DNA of 64,000 nucleotides, taken from Guillardia theta CCMP2712. Taxonomy: Eukaryota > Cryptophyceae > Pyrenomonadales > Geminigeraceae. Position 1 is the first letter of the stretch. Each line of letters begins with the position of its first letter. The notes under the pieces are model-generated. The model made no database searches. It had not been told where the DNA came from and worked only from the letters and a program-made list of their open reading frames with translations. The stretch spans positions 276,010-340,009 of the forward strand of contig NW_005434666.1 in NCBI RefSeq assembly GCF_000315625.1, in the 5' to 3' direction. Below are positions 61,801 through 64,000 of the stretch, one piece after another. The position numbers were made by a program, and so were the translations under genes.

Positions 61801-63978
61801 ATAGATCGTTCGAGTGCCCTAGAGAGCAGAGCTCGCAGGGGCTGCTCGCAGTGTCCAGCCCCTTGCTCGAGGAAAAGGTCCCAGGAACGCAGTTGTGATG
61901 GCAGAAACTGACGCTGGTGGCCCCCTGGACCAACGTCCGCATGATCAGCCCGTTGGACGCATACAGATCGGTCCCGCTGACGTCCTGGAAGTAGACTTCA
62001 CTTGCATTGTAGAAGTGGGTCTGATTGATCGTCACGGGGTCGTGCGGACATAAGGTGCAAGAGCTCGACGCTGATACGTCGGAGTACGTGTGGAGCGGAC
62101 ATTCTTCACACGAAGTGCCTCCCTCGCTTGCTAGATAGGATCCAGGGAGGCAGGGGAAGCAGTGGATCGATCCTGGAGCATTGTTGTAATATCCACGAGC
62201 ACAACTTCTGCACCCTGCCGCATTCGGGATATCGCTGTAGGTACCAGGCTGGCACGACTCGCACAGACTCTCGTTCGATCGATACTGGCCCGGCAGGCAG
62301 ATGTAGATGCAGGAGGAGGAGCCGGGGAGCAAGGTTGTTTGGTTCGCAGGGCAGGTTGAGCAGGACCCAGACTGAGGCCCACTGAAGTATCCTACCGGGC
62401 AAGGATTGCACGCCAACGAGGCGACAGGGGAGAAGAAGCCTGCGACGCATCCCTGGCACTCGCTGGAGCCAACGGCCGAGAAGAAGCCGGCTTCACATGA
62501 CTGACAGGTAGTCGCTCCCCCTTGCTCGATGATCTTGGATGTTGACAATGACTTCTCGCCGGCTCCACAGAGCAGACAAGAGGTGGACATGGTCATGACC
62601 GAGTAGCTTCCAGGCGCGCACGGCTCGCACTTCAACGGATTCCTTGACAGGCTGAGGAACCCCGGGGGGCAAAGCAGGACTGACTCAACGCTATTCGTCT
62701 CTTCAAACCAGATCATGCTGAAGTTCGCCTGGGTAGCCTTACAAGACAGAACATGTGACGATGGATTACCTCGTGAACTGCTGCTGGACACGTCCCTACA
62801 CTGGGCTCCTTCCCGGATATACAGGGATCGTTGATGTGGTTGTTGTAGTACCTCATCAAGTAATCGTCGGGGTTGCTGACATTCGCAGTCTGCAAGGGCA
62901 GGTAAGAAACCAAGAGAGTGCTTGGCGATCAGACCTGGACACTCAAGAGGGCCTTGTAGATCTGCAGGAGACGAGGTCAGGCGGACAATCGTGAGCGGCT
63001 GGCCGAACCTGAACTTCGAAGATCGGCTCGTTCAAAGCAGCGGAGCTGCCCAGAGCACCTATGGAAGGAGCGTTTCTGATTCCGTCCACCTTGCAACAAT
63101 CAGAGCTGTCTCGGAGATGCAAGCTCCTCACCTTGAACTGAATTCTCTTCACCGATGAATTCGTCATCGTCCTCAGGTCCCACGGCACTTGAGCTAGGAC
63201 TGTGAGGTTCCTTGGGTGTCAAACGCCCGACGCATCGTCCTCCCTCTTACCCAAGTCCACGACCCGATTCGCATCGAACCCACTCGTTGGATCCCTCGAG
63301 CCCCTCGTAGACCCCACACGATATTCGGCCCTGACTCCATCGATGAAGGTGGGAAGGTCCTTGGGGTTGGGCTCCCTGATACCAAATCCTAGAGGCAACG
63401 GGGGTCTTTTCATCATGCTCACTTGGCCGTAAGATTCGTAGAAAGTTGGCACGTAATAAGTCTCGTTCACTATGTACGCAGTCCCGTTCACGTCGAAGAA
63501 CTGGCGCGATCGGATCTTGGGGAGGTAGAGGGCGTTGGTGACGTCCGCGGTCTCGTTTGTGATCGTTGCCTGCTGCGTGTCGAAGCCAGGAGGGAACAAG
63601 ATGCGAACCATGGTGAGGTACGATCTGTCGTTGTAAGTCGGGTTCTCAACGACGTTATCGCAAGCCCACTTGTTGAAGAAGCTTGTTGAAGTTGTCTGTC
63701 AAAGTTGTCAGCAGGTTCTCAGAACATAAGCAGGCAAGGCCTACATCGTATTTGCACATGGGCCCAGGGTACAGGTCTAACGAGATTTCTGCTGTTGACA
63801 TCATTCCTGCTCCATACTCCGACAAGGAAATGTTGGCGTTGACAGGGAGGACACATGGAAGGGACGGGCAGTCCCCGCTGTGCAGGAGCAGGCTGGGAGG
63901 AGACAAGGAGTCAACGAGAAGGGAGGAGACGAGAAAGAGCCATGACAGGAGGAGGCCTCTTGCTGCTCGCGCTGCCAT
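58850..63978 (-). CDS. secreted Cys-rich protein with GCC2/GCC3-like repeats and a LamG-like domain
   Basis: ATG 63978 opens a signal peptide (ARGLLLSWLFLVSSLLVDS). Exons 63978-63745 and 63695-63251 join in phase; later joints were only sampled. The N-terminal 230 residues are glycosylation-rich (FFNKWACDNVVENPTYNDRS). From about 62.7 to 61.5 kb come about a dozen Cys-rich units of the CPPGFxS...CxxCxxGxYS type, as in GCC2/GCC3 and ephrin-receptor-like repeats. A concanavalin/LamG-like domain follows (GLVGWWKFDSES, SIETWALMN, WYHIVATYDNQSISLFVDGN). Then more Cys-rich units (CPPGFFSYASNSLVQCLPCP, CFPCEEGTYQNELGQ) run to the TAG at 58852-58850. No membrane helix is seen near the end, so it is probably secreted. 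Glycan or protein binding in a cell covering is inferred. A (CCT)n tract near 60.1 kb lies in an intron, not in a poly-Pro segment. Confidence 0.8.
59036..59118. repeat. CCT/CCA microsatellite in an intron of the Cys-rich gene
   Basis: Imperfect CCT and CCA runs on the + strand, read as GGAGG on the transcribed strand immediately after a GTAAGG donor. Unlike most other intronic repeats here, this one is purine-rich in the transcript. Confidence 0.85.
59486..59540. repeat. GAGAGG microsatellite in an intron of the Cys-rich gene
   Basis: About nine GAGAGG/GGGAGA units on the + strand, CCCTCT in the transcript, between two Cys-rich exons. The resulting long Ser-Leu or Pro-Ser frames are artefacts. 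Confidence 0.85.
60063..60153. repeat. GGA trinucleotide array, polypyrimidine tract of an intron
   Basis: About 30 GGA units on the + strand, (TCC)n in the transcript, directly upstream of a TTTTTCAG acceptor near 60050. The donor is GCTCAG|GTCCCC near 60195. Removing it joins DASQAQ to VADVVRCSLPEW. Confidence 0.9.
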
Positions 63979-64000
63979 GCGGGCTCCGCTGCTTCACTGC

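Overview
The window is nuclear DNA of a unicellular eukaryote. Genes carry many short GT-AG introns (mostly 42-85 nt), both strands are used about equally, and microsatellites are common. Three lines of evidence point to a flagellated alga with a complex plastid of red-algal origin. The first is an STN7/STN8-type kinase whose first exon encodes a signal-peptide-like segment ending in an IAS-FAV junction, resembling the ASAFAP-type plastid leader of cryptophytes and diatoms. The second is an axonemal dynein light intermediate chain. The third is a set of very large secreted proteins. A cryptophyte such as Guillardia is my best guess; this is inference, not proof.

Layout: 1.5-4.8 kb (+) SAM-domain membrane protein with a RelA/SpoT-like C-terminus. 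6.6-8.4 kb (+) asparagine-synthase-like ATP-pyrophosphatase. 8.7-10.3 kb (-) MFS transporter. 12.0-14.6 kb (+) RBR-type ubiquitin ligase with a Glu-His repeat, an in-frame stop and a frame shift. 15.3-18.1 kb (+) STN7/8-like kinase, 22 exons. 18.3-18.7 kb (-) small Cys/Gly/Tyr-rich protein. 19.4-20.1 kb (+) small membrane or secreted protein. 20.6-21.6 kb (-) axonemal dynein p28. 21.8-22.7 kb weak small candidates. 23.1-24.2 kb (-) short-chain dehydrogenase. 25.1-27.4 kb (+) bacterial-type tyrosyl-tRNA synthetase. 27.4-54.3 kb (-) an apparently single giant gene for a secreted protein with dozens of copies of one beta-domain motif and C-terminal LysM units. 55.2-58.5 kb (+) EF-hand / ADP-ribosyltransferase-like / ankyrin protein. 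58.9-64.0 kb (-) secreted Cys-rich protein with a LamG-like domain.

The exon models of the kinase, dynein chain, dehydrogenase, tRNA synthetase, EF-hand/ART and 156-residue genes were checked codon phase by codon phase and keep frame throughout. The giant gene and the Cys-rich gene were checked only at selected joints. Most neighbours are convergent; one pair has directly adjoining stop codons (27409-27414).

Functionally the window mixes housekeeping and organelle genes (TyrRS, kinase, dynein) with a roughly 36-kb stretch dominated by two extracellular multidomain proteins. Their role is unknown; cell covering, adhesion or prey/bacterial contact are possibilities. GC-rich islands at 11.0-11.6, 14.7-14.9 and 54.7-55.1 kb share sequence, including a clear inverted copy, and look like relics of a dispersed repeat.
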